DNA of 64,000 bases from Pseudomonadota bacterium (GTDB lineage Bacteria > Pseudomonadota > Gammaproteobacteria > Burkholderiales > Burkholderiaceae_C), in NCBI GenBank assembly GCA_963205335.1, contig CAUJIM010000098.1, positions 19,521 to 83,520 on the forward strand, written 5' to 3'. Of the stretch, positions 39,750 through 49,123 are shown one piece after another. The position numbers were made by a program, and so were the translations under genes. A model generated the notes under the pieces. That model was given only the letters and a program-made list of their open reading frames with translations. It was not told the DNA's origin and searched no databases. Within the stretch, counting starts at the first letter, position 1. Each line of letters begins with the position of its first letter.

Positions 39750-40253
39750 ATGCGGACCCCCTTCACGACCCGGCGCCTCGCGCTCTCGCTGCCGCTGTGC
39801 GGCGCCCTGCTGACCGCCTGCGCGCAGCAGCCCGCGGCCCCCGACCCCGCCGCCGCGCGCGAGCTCAAGGCCTTTCCCGCCACCCTCGCGGGCCACCAGC
39901 GCCACGTGATCGATGTGCCGGTGCTTGCCCGCGAGGACGAGCACAAGCTGGAGCTGATCGGCGGCAAGGCGATGACCGTGGATTGCAACGCCCGCGGCCT
40001 GGATGGGCGCTTCGCGGCGCGCGACGTCCCGGGCTGGGGCTACACCTACTGGGTGCTGGAAAGCCGCGGCCAGGTGCGCTCGACCATGATGATGTGCCCG
40101 CCCGGCAGCGAGAAGCCCGGCTTCGTGCAGGCCGAGCCGCTGCTGCTGCGCTACAACAGCAGGCTGCCGGTGGTGGTCTTCGTGCCCGAGGGCATGCAGC
40201 TGCGCTGGCGCGTGTGGAACGCCGGGCCGGTGCAGGAGGCCGCGCCGCGCTGA
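39750..40253 (+). CDS. Ecotin-family serine protease inhibitor, predicted lipoprotein
   Basis: Lipobox LLTAC; ELIGGKAMTVDCNARGLDGRFAARDVPGWGYTYWVLE; STMMMCPPGSEK; RYNSRLPVVVFVPEG; LRWRVWNA. Confidence 0.85.
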   Translation: MRTPFTTRRLALSLPLCGALLTACAQQPAAPDPAAARELKAFPATLAGHQRHVIDVPVLAREDEHKLELIGGKAMTVDCNARGLDGRFAARDVPGWGYTYWVLESRGQVRSTMMMCPPGSEKPGFVQAEPLLLRYNSRLPVVVFVPEGMQLRWRVWNAGPVQEAAPR

Positions 40254-40305
40254 CGCAGGGGCGCGCGACGCGCCGTCCGATCGATCATTTCACGGGAGAA
40301 GCTTC

Positions 40306-40914
40306 ATGACCTTTCGCATCGCTTCATGGCTCGGCGCCCTGCTGCTGGCGCTGTCGCTCGCGGGCTGCGGCTACAACGACTTTCAAAGGCTGGACGAATC
40401 GACGCAGTCGGCCTGGAGCGAGGTCGTCAACCAGTACCAGCGGCGCGCCGACCTGATCGACAACCTCGTGGCCACTGTCAAGGGCGAGGCGAATTTCGAG
40501 CAGGAGACGCTCACCAAGGTGATCGAGGCCCGCGCCAAGGCCAGCAGCATCCAGGTGACGCCCGAGACGCTGAACGACCCACAGGCGTTCCAGCAGTTCC
40601 AGGCGGCGCAGGGCGAGCTCTCCAGCGCGCTGAGCCGCCTGATGGTCACGGTGGAGCGCTACCCCGACCTGAAGGCCAACAAGGCCTTCGCCGACCTGCG
40701 CGTGGCGCTCGAGGGCACCGAGAACCGCATCGCCGTGGCGCGCGGGCGCTACATCGAGGCGGTCAGGCAGTACAACGTGCTGACGCGGGAATTCCCGACC
40801 AACCTGACGGCCAAGGCCTTCGGCTACGCGCCGAAGGAGAATTTCAGCGTGGCCAACGAGGCGGAGATCGCCCGCCCGCCCAAGGTGGATTTCGGCACCG
40901 GGCCGGCGCGCTGA
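40306..40914 (+). CDS. LemA family protein
   Basis: LAGCGYNDFQRLDESTQSAWSEVVNQYQRRADLIDNLVATVKG; EGTENRIAVARGRYIEAVRQYN. Confidence 0.93.
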   Translation: MTFRIASWLGALLLALSLAGCGYNDFQRLDESTQSAWSEVVNQYQRRADLIDNLVATVKGEANFEQETLTKVIEARAKASSIQVTPETLNDPQAFQQFQAAQGELSSALSRLMVTVERYPDLKANKAFADLRVALEGTENRIAVARGRYIEAVRQYNVLTREFPTNLTAKAFGYAPKENFSVANEAEIARPPKVDFGTGPAR

Positions 40915-40956
40915 GGGCGTGCGACAGGAAACGGGTGCGGCTGGCCATGGGAGTCG

Positions 40957-41014
40957 AAAAATGTCGCTGGCGCTTTTTGGCCGGGCGCTGCTAGCTGCGT
41001 TTTTGATAGTAGCA
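40957..41014 (+). repeat. Dispersed palindromic repeat, copy R7 (overlaps start codon/signal peptide of a TPM protein)
   Basis: AAAAATGTCGCTGGCGCTTTTTGGCCGGGCGCTGCTAGCTGCGTTTTTGATAGTAGCA. Confidence 0.65.
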
Positions 41015-41851
41015 TCGGTGTGCGGCGCCGGCGCGCAGCCGCTGCAGCCGGTGCCCGCGCTCACGGGCCACGTGATCGACCGGACGGACACGCTCGATGC
41101 CGCCGCGCGTGCATCGCTCGAGGCCACGCTCGCGGCGCTGGAGCGCGACCAGGGCGCGCAGGTAGTGGTGCTGTTCGTGCCGAGCACGGCGCCCGAGGAC
41201 ATCGTCGCCTATGCCAACCGGGTGGGCAACGCGTGGAAGATCGGCCGCGCGGGTATCGGCGACGGGCTGATCCTGCTGGTGGCCAAGGACGACCGGCGCG
41301 TGCGCATCGAGGTCACCAAGACCCTCGAAGGGGCGGTGCCGGACATCGCCGCCAGCCGCCTCATCGACGAGGTGATCACGCCAGCGTTCCGGCGCGGCGA
41401 CTATGCCGCGGGGGTGGGCGCGGCCGTCGACCAGATCGCGGCGCGCATTCGCGGCGAGCCCCTGCCGCCGGTGCCGGCGCATGGCGGTGGTTTCGAGCCC
41501 GATGCGCTCCAGCTGCTCATCCTCGCGTTCTTCCTGGCGCCGGTCGCCAGCGCGGTGCTGCGCTCCCTGTTCGGGCGCAGGCTGGGGGCGCTCGCGACGG
41601 GCGCCGGCGCCGGGGGGCTGGCGCTGTGGCTGGGCGTGGGCCTGGCGATGGCGGTGCTCGTCGGCCTGGGCGTCTTTGTGTTCGCTCTCATGGGCCATGC
41701 CATGGGCCCGATCGGCAGGGGCTCGCGCGGCGGCGGCTGGGGTGGTGGCGGCGGGTTCGGCTCGGGTGGCGGGTTCGGTTCCGGCGGCGGTGGCTTCCGT
41801 TCGGGCGGCGGCGGGGATTTCGGCGGCGGCGGCGCCAGCGGGAGTTGGTGA
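40961..41851 (+). CDS. TPM-domain (YgcG-family) protein with Gly-rich C-terminus
   Basis: Signal peptide; VIDRTDTLDAAARASLEATLAALERDQGAQVVVLFVPST; C-terminal GGGWGGGGGFGSGGGFGSGGGG. Confidence 0.88.
   Translation: MSLALFGRALLAAFLIVASVCGAGAQPLQPVPALTGHVIDRTDTLDAAARASLEATLAALERDQGAQVVVLFVPSTAPEDIVAYANRVGNAWKIGRAGIGDGLILLVAKDDRRVRIEVTKTLEGAVPDIAASRLIDEVITPAFRRGDYAAGVGAAVDQIAARIRGEPLPPVPAHGGGFEPDALQLLILAFFLAPVASAVLRSLFGRRLGALATGAGAGGLALWLGVGLAMAVLVGLGVFVFALMGHAMGPIGRGSRGGGWGGGGGFGSGGGFGSGGGGFRSGGGGDFGGGGASGSW
41723..41845 (+). repeat. Low-complexity Gly-rich coding repeat
   Basis: Tandem GGCGGCGGGTTCGGCTCGGGTGGC-type units. Confidence 0.75.
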
Positions 41852-41853
41852 CG

Positions 41854-42390
41854 ATGATCGATGGCCTCGTGCGCCTGCTGCGCCACCGCTGGTTCGACGA
41901 GCACGCCGCGCGCCGCGCCCTGCCGCCGCAGATGCTGGAGCGCCTGCGTGGCCGCGTGGCCGCCAGCGAACGGCGCCACACCGGGCAGATCCGCCTGTGC
42001 GTCGAGGGCGGCCTGCCCACGAGCTACCTCTGGCGCCACCTGCGCCGGCAGGTGCCGATCGGCCGGATCGTGCGCCAGCGCGCGCTGATGATGTTTTCCA
42101 AGCTCGGCGTCTGGGACACCGAGCGCAACAACGGCGTGCTGATCTACCTGCTGCTCGCCGAGCGCGCGATCGAGCTGGTGGCCGACCGCGGCCTGGCCCG
42201 CTGCGTCGACCAGGCCGCCTGGAGCGCGATGGTCGACCGCCTGGGCAGCGCGCTGCACGAGGGGCGGTTCGAGGAGGGACTGACGCAGGCGCTCGAAGAA
42301 GTCTCCGGCGTGCTGGTCGAGCACTTCCCGGGCGGCCCGGCGGCGGATGCCGCCGGCAACGAACTGCCCGACGACCCTGTCGTTCTCTGA
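41854..42390 (+). CDS. TPM-domain protein
   Basis: Follows LemA and YgcG-like genes; HTGQIRLCVEGGLP...RQRALMMFSKLGVWDTERNNGVLIYLLLAERAIELVADRGL. Confidence 0.85.
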   Translation: MIDGLVRLLRHRWFDEHAARRALPPQMLERLRGRVAASERRHTGQIRLCVEGGLPTSYLWRHLRRQVPIGRIVRQRALMMFSKLGVWDTERNNGVLIYLLLAERAIELVADRGLARCVDQAAWSAMVDRLGSALHEGRFEEGLTQALEEVSGVLVEHFPGGPAADAAGNELPDDPVVL

Positions 42391-42397
42391 GCCGCGC

Positions 42398-43477
42398 TCA
42401 GGCCCGCGCCTGCGCGGCGATGCGCCGCGCCAGCCGCAGGCGCTCCTCGTGCCGCTCCAGGCCCTGGATGAAGCGCTCCGGGATGCCGCCGACGCCGACC
42501 ATCGCGCCCACCAGCGCACCGGTCAGGATGGCGCGGGCCTGGTTCTGCCCGCCGCCGTTGACGGCGTGGAGCACGGCGGCCTCGAAGTCGTCGGCGAAGC
42601 GCGCGGCCAGGTGGTAGGCCGCCGGGAACTGGTGGTAGACCGCGCAGGGCATCCCGTAGACCAGCGAGACCTTCCAGGCCGGCTCGATGCGCACGCCGGG
42701 GTCGAGCGCGGCGCCGGCGATGTAGCCCATGCCGATCAACGCGTCGGGCGAGCAGAACTGGCCGGCCTTGCGCGGCTTCTCGGGGCCGTCGGGCACGGCG
42801 TCCTGGTCCTGCAGGGTGACGCTGTGAAACGGCAGACGGCCCTCTCGCACCAGCTTCATGAGCCTGGCGGTGATCTGGCCGTCGAAGCGCTCGCCCTGCA
42901 CCAGCTGGCCCAGCGCCAGCGCGTAGGCCGTGGTCATCGCGCCGACGGTGGGGTCGATCTGCGTGAGCGCGGTGTTGCCGCTCACGCTTTCGGCGAGCGC
43001 CTGCGGGTCGTTCGCGTAGCGCACCGCGATAGCGAGCACGCGCTCGGCCGCTTCCGTGGTGTCGGCGTAGCCCGCCACCCGGCCCCAGGGCTGGCCGCGG
43101 AGCACGCGCTGGCGCCAGGCCTCGCGCATCGACTGGCTGGTGTAGCCGCCGGGGCCGTTGTTCGGCGTGCCGTCGATCAGCGGGAAGAAGTCCTGGTCGA
43201 TGCGGCGGCAGAAGTCCGCCTCGTCGTAGCGGCCCTGCCCGGCCAGCGAGCGCATGGTCAGTTCGAGCAGCCAGCCGGCCTGCGACGAATCGCCGGCCTT
43301 GAGCCCGTCGTGGTAGCGCCCCGGCCTGGGCGTGGTGTAGCCGCTGATCCACGGTCCGTAGGCGGCGCGCAGCTCGTCCAGGTCGTAGTACCAGTGCGGG
43401 CCGACGGCGAGCGCGTCGCCGATCAGTGCGCCCATCAGTGCGCCGCAGGCGCGGTCTTCAAACGAGGTGGCAGGCAT
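42398..43477 (-). CDS. ADP-ribosylglycohydrolase family protein
   Basis: DRACGALMGALIGDALAVGPHWYYD; GAMTTAYALALGQL; GGGQNQARAILTGALVGAMVG. Confidence 0.88.
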   Translation of the reverse strand: MPATSFEDRACGALMGALIGDALAVGPHWYYDLDELRAAYGPWISGYTTPRPGRYHDGLKAGDSSQAGWLLELTMRSLAGQGRYDEADFCRRIDQDFFPLIDGTPNNGPGGYTSQSMREAWRQRVLRGQPWGRVAGYADTTEAAERVLAIAVRYANDPQALAESVSGNTALTQIDPTVGAMTTAYALALGQLVQGERFDGQITARLMKLVREGRLPFHSVTLQDQDAVPDGPEKPRKAGQFCSPDALIGMGYIAGAALDPGVRIEPAWKVSLVYGMPCAVYHQFPAAYHLAARFADDFEAAVLHAVNGGGQNQARAILTGALVGAMVGVGGIPERFIQGLERHEERLRLARRIAAQARA

Positions 43478-43583
43478 GGCGGTTCTCCGGTGCGGTGTGC
43501 CCACGATAGCCGGATTGCCGGGCCGATGCCACCAGCGAAGGCGATGCCTGCGCCAGGGGTGTCGGTACTTCACCCGGCTCCCG

Positions 43584-43919
43584 TCACTCTTGATCGAGCA
43601 AGCGTTTGAAAAGGTGGGCCCTGAAGTTTCTCCTGGTGTGGACGAACATGTGGATCAGAGCCATGTGCTCATCGAATTCGTACACGATCCGTGTCTGCCG
43701 GACCAGCGTGCAGCGGACATTCGTGATGCCCAGGTCCTTCAGTTCATCGATACAGCTGCCGATTTCCGGTTGGCGCTCGATGAGCCGGAAGGCTTTTTTG
43801 TATTCGGCGTTGACGGCATTGCAGGTGAGGTCGCCGAACTCCTTTTTGACGTACTCCCTGACGTCCCTGAATTCCCGCTGGGCGCTGCGCAGAATGAGAA
43901 GCCGGCGCGGCACGGTCAA
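43584..43919 (-). CDS. RelE/ParE-superfamily toxin
   Basis: RLLILRSAQREFRDVREYVKKEFG...FRLIERQPEIGSCIDELKDLGITNVRCTLVRQTRIVYEFDEHMALIHMFVHTRRNF. Confidence 0.85.
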   Translation of the reverse strand: MTVPRRLLILRSAQREFRDVREYVKKEFGDLTCNAVNAEYKKAFRLIERQPEIGSCIDELKDLGITNVRCTLVRQTRIVYEFDEHMALIHMFVHTRRNFRAHLFKRLLDQE

Positions 43920-44176
43920 TCATCCATCGGATCGAGAAAGGCGTGCGCATCGCTGAATTTGCCTTCGGCGAATTCCTTTTTTCCCAAGGCCAGCAGTTTC
44001 AGCAAGGCCAATGCCTCCTGCTGCTTTTCATACTCGGCGATGTCCATGACGACCATCTTGGCTTCACCGTTCTGGGTGATGATGATGGGGTCGGGGTTGA
44101 CGGCAAATTCCTTGACGATTTCTGCCGCACTGGATTTCAGGTAGGTGATGGGCCTGATCTGCTTTGCGAGGGACAT
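43916..44176 (-). CDS. Phd/YefM-family antitoxin
   Basis: ITYLKSSAAEIVKEFAVNPDPIIITQNGEAKMVVMDIAEYEKQQEALALLKLL; overlaps toxin start by 4 nt. Confidence 0.9.
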   Translation of the reverse strand: MSLAKQIRPITYLKSSAAEIVKEFAVNPDPIIITQNGEAKMVVMDIAEYEKQQEALALLKLLALGKKEFAEGKFSDAHAFLDPMDD

Positions 44177-44209
44177 GGCGGTTCTTGGAGGGTCTGACAG
44201 CCAAAATAC

Positions 44210-44225
44210 AGACCGAATTCGGTCT
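44210..44225. promoter_or_regulatory. Candidate Phd-type operator
   Basis: Perfect 16-bp palindrome AGACCGAATTCGGTCT upstream of the antitoxin. Confidence 0.6.
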
Positions 44226-44245
44226 TGTCAAGGAGGCCGTGCCTG

Positions 44246-45298
44246 TCACTCGTACACCACCACCCGGTCCCCCACCTTCACCTGCTCGTACAGCCACTTG
44301 GCGACCTGGTAGTCGCGCAGCTGGCTGCAGCCGTGCGAGCCGCTGGCGTAGCCGTTCTCGGCGAAGTCGTCGGAGAAGTGGATGGCCACGTTGCCGTGGT
44401 AGAAGAGGGCGTAGGGCATGGGCGTGCGCTCGCCGAAGATCTTGGACACCGTGTCGCTGTTCTTGTACCAGACGCGGAACTCGCCCAGCGGGCTGTCCCA
44501 GCCGGGGCGCGAAAACCGCGCCTCGCGCGTGAACTTGATCTTCCCGTCCACCACGTACGACATCACCTTCTGCGCCTTGGAGATGCACACCACCCGGCCG
44601 GTGGTGCAGCGCGCGTCGAGCGCCTGCGCGAGCGTGCTGGCGGGCGGCGCGCTGAACAGCCGCGCGTAGCGCGGGTTGCGCGTGGCGGCGATCAGCCGGG
44701 CCCAGGCGCGCTCGTCCATTACCTCGCCGGCGGCCAGGCCGTGCCGGGCGCGCCAGGCGGACACGGCCTGCCGGGTGGCCGGGCTCAGCACGCCATCGGT
44801 GGGGCCGGCGTATGCGCCCGCCTGCCGCAGGCGGTCCTGCAGCTCCATGATGTAGCCCGCGTGCTGCGGGCCGGTGAACCAGGGGCCGATGTCGCTGTTG
44901 CTCAGCTCGGCGGCGGTGGGGTCGAAGGACTTGGCGCGCAGCGCGTCCCAGGTTTTCTGGTCGACCACGCCGGTCGCGGGCAGGCCGCTTTCGCGCTGGA
45001 ATTTTTCAACCGCCGTGCGGGTGGCCGCGCCGAACTGGTCGTTGGCGTCGTAGGTGGCCAGGTATCTGGCGTGCCGCAGGCGGATCTGCAGCTCGCGCAC
45101 CTGGGGCGACTGCATCTTGAAGCGCAGCGCCTGCGCCAGCGGCGCGGGGGCACTGAAGGGGCGCGGCGGGATGTGGGCTTCGCGCGGACTGACTGCCTGG
45201 GGCGGGGCGGTTGGCGGACTGGTCTGGGCCAGCCCCATCGAGCAGGCCAGGCCGCAGGCGGCGAGCAGGCCGGGTGAGAAAAGGCGTGACGGGTTCAT
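44246..45298 (-). CDS. L,D-transpeptidase with peptidoglycan-binding domains (YkuD family)
   Basis: Two PG-binding-like segments; AIHFSDDFAENGYASGSHGCSQLRDYQVAKWLY active-site region. Confidence 0.9.
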   Translation of the reverse strand: MNPSRLFSPGLLAACGLACSMGLAQTSPPTAPPQAVSPREAHIPPRPFSAPAPLAQALRFKMQSPQVRELQIRLRHARYLATYDANDQFGAATRTAVEKFQRESGLPATGVVDQKTWDALRAKSFDPTAAELSNSDIGPWFTGPQHAGYIMELQDRLRQAGAYAGPTDGVLSPATRQAVSAWRARHGLAAGEVMDERAWARLIAATRNPRYARLFSAPPASTLAQALDARCTTGRVVCISKAQKVMSYVVDGKIKFTREARFSRPGWDSPLGEFRVWYKNSDTVSKIFGERTPMPYALFYHGNVAIHFSDDFAENGYASGSHGCSQLRDYQVAKWLYEQVKVGDRVVVYE

Positions 45299-45422
45299 CG
45301 GGTGTGAAAGCGGTTCTGCGGTGCGGATGGGTGCATCGTCTGTTTTCGCCCCTACGGGCAGTCGGGCAGGCTCTGAAGCGTGGAACGCGGCCGCCGCCCC
45401 GCCATTGACATCGATCCAGCCT

Positions 45423-47567
45423 CTATCGCGTGCGCCGCCACAGCGTGACCTCGGACAGCGTGTGCTGGAACTTGCGCTTGGTTTCGCGGATGACGAAGGG
45501 CACGCTGCGCGGCCCGCCCACCATGTCGAAGTGCGGGCCCAGCAAGGCCTTGAGCGCATCGAGCGTGCGCCAGCTCTCGCCGTCCTTCTTGAAACCGCCC
45601 AGCCACTTCTCGCGCGGCGTGTGCTCGGCCAGCCAGGTGTAGGGCGAGGTGAGCATCAGCACGCCGCCCAGGTTCAGGCGCTCGTGGATGGTGGTGACGA
45701 ACTGGGCCGGGTCGTACAGCCGGTCGATCAGGTTGGCGGCCAGGATCAGGTCGTAGCCGGCAAATTGCGGTTTGAGGTTGCAGGCATCCCCCTGCCAGAA
45801 GGCCACGCGCGTCGCCGTGTCCTGCAGGCCCAGGCCGGCCAGGTTGGCGGCCTTGTACTCGACCAGCTCGCCTTCCTCCACCGCCGTGTAGCGCACCGTG
45901 TCGCCGCGCGCCAGCGCCACGCCCTGGTCGATGAAGCGCGCGGAGAAGTCCACGCCCACCACTTCGTCGAAGTGGCGCGCCAGCTCGAACACGGCGCGCC
46001 CCACGGCGCAGCCCAGGTCCATCGCGCGCCGGTGCGGGCCGCTGCCCACGGCCTCGATGGCGATCCGTGCCAGCGCCTGGGGGAAGTTGGGCACGCCGTG
46101 GTACTCGGCGCCGTAGTGGAACTCCATGTACTGCGTGATCAGGTCGTCGGTCTCGTAGCGCGAGGCGGGTGTGGCCACCGGCGTTTCGGCCGCCACGTAG
46201 CGAAAGCCCGCGTGCTGGAAGAAGTGGCGCCGGAAGGCGTAGCGCGACTCGGGTTCGGCTTCGTTGCCGGTGGCGATCCACGAGCCGCCCTTGATCAGGT
46301 TGTGCCGGTCGTCGAAGGTCGGCGTGGTGAAGTCGTCGTAGATCGGGTGGGTCTTGAAGCCTTCGAACGGGTAGGTGGGCGTCTCGGTCCATTGCCAGAC
46401 GTTGCCCACCGCGTCGCAGAACGGCCCGTGCGCGAAGTGGTCCACCGGGCATGGCGAGGCCCAGTGCTCCAGGTAGAGGTTGGCGCCGGCCGGGCGATCG
46501 TCCGCCAGCTGCCAGCCGCTCGCGGCCAGCACGCGGTGCCATTCGTCCTCGGTCGGCAGGCGCACGTTCCGGCCGGTCTGCTGCGTCTTCCAGCGGCAAA
46601 AGGCCCGGGCTTCGAGGCAGTTGACCTCCACCGGCCAGTTCCAGGGCATCGCCACCACCTGCGTCATCAGGCGCAGGCGCCAGCCGTCACGGCCCTGCAC
46701 CCAGAAGGTGGGATGCATGGCCTTGGCGAAGTCGCGCCAGCGGCGGCCCTCGTCGTCCCAGAAGGCGTCGTGCGCGTAGCCGCCGGCCGTGACGAATTCC
46801 AGGAATTCGCCGTTGCTCACCAGCAGGCGGCCGGCCTGGAAGGCGGGCACGTCGGCGGCGTGGCGGCCGTATTCGTTGTCCCAGCCATAGCGCTCGCAGT
46901 CGAACGGCTTGCCCAGCCCGACGTGGCCCGCGGGCACGTCGACCAGCGTGTTCACCGGGGCTGCGCCCGTCAGCGCGCACACCGGCCACTCGGGCCTGGT
47001 CTGCACGTAGTCGAGGCGGTGCTGGCGGATCAGCACGGACGAGGTCTCTAGATGGATGCGCTCGTGCTCCACCCCCATCACGATGGCCCACCAGGGGTTT
47101 TCCCAATTCACCGGCAAGGTCAGTGGCGCCGTGTCGATCAGGTCCGTCACCAGCTTGCGCACCTGGTCGCGGTAGGCCTGCACCCTGGCGACGCCGGGCC
47201 AGTCGTAGTGCGCATCGTCCAGGTCGTCCCAGCTCATTTCATCGACGCCGACGGCGAAGATCGACTCCAGGTGCGGGTCGATGCGCGCACCGATCAGGCG
47301 CGTGAGCAGCAGCTTGTTGACGAAGAAAGTGGCGGTGTGGCCGTAATAGAAGATCAGCGGGTGGCGCAGCGTGATCGGCCGTTCGACCCAGGCAGCCTCG
47401 CACGCGAGCGTGCGAAACAGCGTTTCGTAGGCATCGAAGGTTTCCAGGAAGTAGGCGCGCAGGTGCCGGCGAAACCGCTGCGGGTCACCCGCGTGCAGGG
47501 ACAGGCGTCGGGGCAGCGAACAGGGGGGCTGCGGCGTGTTGAGCACGGCGGGGTCGACTCGGTTCAT
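45423..47567 (-). CDS. ovoA: 5-histidylcysteine sulfoxide synthase/4-mercaptohistidine N-methyltransferase (OvoA, ovothiol biosynthesis)
   Basis: 714 aa: DinB-like HERIHLE (Hx3HxE), FGE-sulfatase domain (NVRLPTEDEWHRVL; GNVWQWTETPTYPFEGFK), C-terminal SAM methyltransferase (AMDLGCAVGRAVFELARHFDEVVGVDFS). Confidence 0.85.
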   Translation of the reverse strand: MNRVDPAVLNTPQPPCSLPRRLSLHAGDPQRFRRHLRAYFLETFDAYETLFRTLACEAAWVERPITLRHPLIFYYGHTATFFVNKLLLTRLIGARIDPHLESIFAVGVDEMSWDDLDDAHYDWPGVARVQAYRDQVRKLVTDLIDTAPLTLPVNWENPWWAIVMGVEHERIHLETSSVLIRQHRLDYVQTRPEWPVCALTGAAPVNTLVDVPAGHVGLGKPFDCERYGWDNEYGRHAADVPAFQAGRLLVSNGEFLEFVTAGGYAHDAFWDDEGRRWRDFAKAMHPTFWVQGRDGWRLRLMTQVVAMPWNWPVEVNCLEARAFCRWKTQQTGRNVRLPTEDEWHRVLAASGWQLADDRPAGANLYLEHWASPCPVDHFAHGPFCDAVGNVWQWTETPTYPFEGFKTHPIYDDFTTPTFDDRHNLIKGGSWIATGNEAEPESRYAFRRHFFQHAGFRYVAAETPVATPASRYETDDLITQYMEFHYGAEYHGVPNFPQALARIAIEAVGSGPHRRAMDLGCAVGRAVFELARHFDEVVGVDFSARFIDQGVALARGDTVRYTAVEEGELVEYKAANLAGLGLQDTATRVAFWQGDACNLKPQFAGYDLILAANLIDRLYDPAQFVTTIHERLNLGGVLMLTSPYTWLAEHTPREKWLGGFKKDGESWRTLDALKALLGPHFDMVGGPRSVPFVIRETKRKFQHTLSEVTLWRRTR

Positions 47568-47721
47568 CGTGGTGGGATGCGCGGTGGCGAAGTTTCCGGA
47601 CGCAAAAAGGGTATCACCATCGCGTTTGCGCGGCTGGCAGCCGCCTTTTGTCCGCGGCAGGGCAGGGGTGTCGCGGTGCGGGGGACGGTCCGCGCGCGCC
47701 CGGGTGCTTTCTCCCCGTCTT

Positions 47722-49113
47722 TCAGGCCGGCTGGCCGATCAGGTCGTGCCCTTGCGTGCCGACGATGCGGGCCTTGACGAAGTCGCCCGTCTTGTAGGTC
47801 TTGCTGGCTTTCTCCGCGGGCAGCAGGTGCACGACGCCGTCGATGTCGGGCGCGTCGGCGTAGCTGCGGCCGGTGCCGCCCTTCTTGCCCTGGCTCGCCG
47901 CCTTGTCCACCAGCACCTGCAGCGTCTGGCCCACGCGCCGCTGCAGCCTGATGGTGGAAACCTCCTCGGCCACGGCCATGAAGCGCGCGCGGCGTTCCTC
48001 GCGCAGCTCGGGCGCCAGCATGCCGGGCAGGTCGTTGGCCGCCGCGCCCTGCACGTTGCTGTAGGCGAAGCAGCCGGCGCGGTCGATCTGCGCTTCGCGC
48101 ATGAAGTCGAGCAGGTGCCGGAATTCGTCTTCGGTCTCGCCGGGAAAGCCGGCGATGAAGGTGGAGCGGATCACGAGTTCGGGGCAGGCGGCGCGCCAGC
48201 GCTGGATGCGCTCGAGGTTTTTCTCGCCGCTGGCCGGGCGTTTCATGCGCTTCAGGACGTCGGGGTGGCTGTGCTGGAAGGGCACGTCCAGGTAGGGCAG
48301 CACCAGGCCCTGCGCCATCAGCGGGATCAACTCGTCCACGCTCGGGTAGGGGTAGACGTAGTGCAGCCGCACCCAGGCGCCAAAGGGCCTGGCCAGTTCA
48401 CCGAGCTCCTGCACCAGTTCGAGCGTGCGCGTGGCGATGCCGCGGCCCATGAAGGAGCCCGCTTCGTAGCGCTTGTCCACGCCGTAGGCCGAGGTGTCCT
48501 GGCTGATCACCAGCAGCTCCTTGACGCCGCCGTTGAACAGCGCCCGGGCCTCGCGCAGGATGGCCCCGATGGGGCGCGAGACCAGCGTGCCGCGCATCGA
48601 CGGAATGATGCAGAAGGTGCAGTGGTGGTTGCAGCCCTCGGAAATCTTGAGGTAGGCGTAATGGCGCGGCGTGAGCTTGAGACCGGCCTCGCCGAAGGCA
48701 TTGGGCACGAGGTCGAGAAACGGGTCGTGCGGCTTGGGCAGGTGCCGGTGCACCGCGTCCATCACCTCCTGCGTGGCCTGCGGGCCGGTGACCGCGAGCA
48801 CGCTGGGGTGCACCTCCTGCACCAGCGTGCCGCCGTCCTTACCGGGCGTGGCGCCCAGGCAGCCGGTGACGATGACCTTGCCGTTTTCCGTCAGCGCCTC
48901 GCCGATCGTGTCCAGGCTTTCCCTGATCGCGTCGTCGATGAAGCCGCAGGTGTTGACGATGACCAGATCGGCGCCGTCGAAGGTCTTGGAGGTCTCGTAG
49001 CCCTCGGCGCTCAGCTGCGTGAGGATGAGTTCGGAGTCGGTCAGCGCCTTGGGGCAGCCGAGGCTGACGAAGCCGATTTTCGGGGTCTTGGCGGGAGCGA
49101 GCGTGGTGGTCAT
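47722..49113 (-). CDS. rimO: Ribosomal protein S12 methylthiotransferase
   Basis: [41 protein letters not shown] (CxxxCxxC). Confidence 0.96.
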   Translation of the reverse strand: MTTTLAPAKTPKIGFVSLGCPKALTDSELILTQLSAEGYETSKTFDGADLVIVNTCGFIDDAIRESLDTIGEALTENGKVIVTGCLGATPGKDGGTLVQEVHPSVLAVTGPQATQEVMDAVHRHLPKPHDPFLDLVPNAFGEAGLKLTPRHYAYLKISEGCNHHCTFCIIPSMRGTLVSRPIGAILREARALFNGGVKELLVISQDTSAYGVDKRYEAGSFMGRGIATRTLELVQELGELARPFGAWVRLHYVYPYPSVDELIPLMAQGLVLPYLDVPFQHSHPDVLKRMKRPASGEKNLERIQRWRAACPELVIRSTFIAGFPGETEDEFRHLLDFMREAQIDRAGCFAYSNVQGAAANDLPGMLAPELREERRARFMAVAEEVSTIRLQRRVGQTLQVLVDKAASQGKKGGTGRSYADAPDIDGVVHLLPAEKASKTYKTGDFVKARIVGTQGHDLIGQPA

Positions 49114-49123
49114 GGCGGCGGGG

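Noticed and set aside
43520-44280. Direct repeats flanking the Phd/ParE locus, by analogy with the mfd-linked TA locus
   Set aside because: Only short, gapped similarity (CACCCGG / GTCACTC) between flanks; not convincing.
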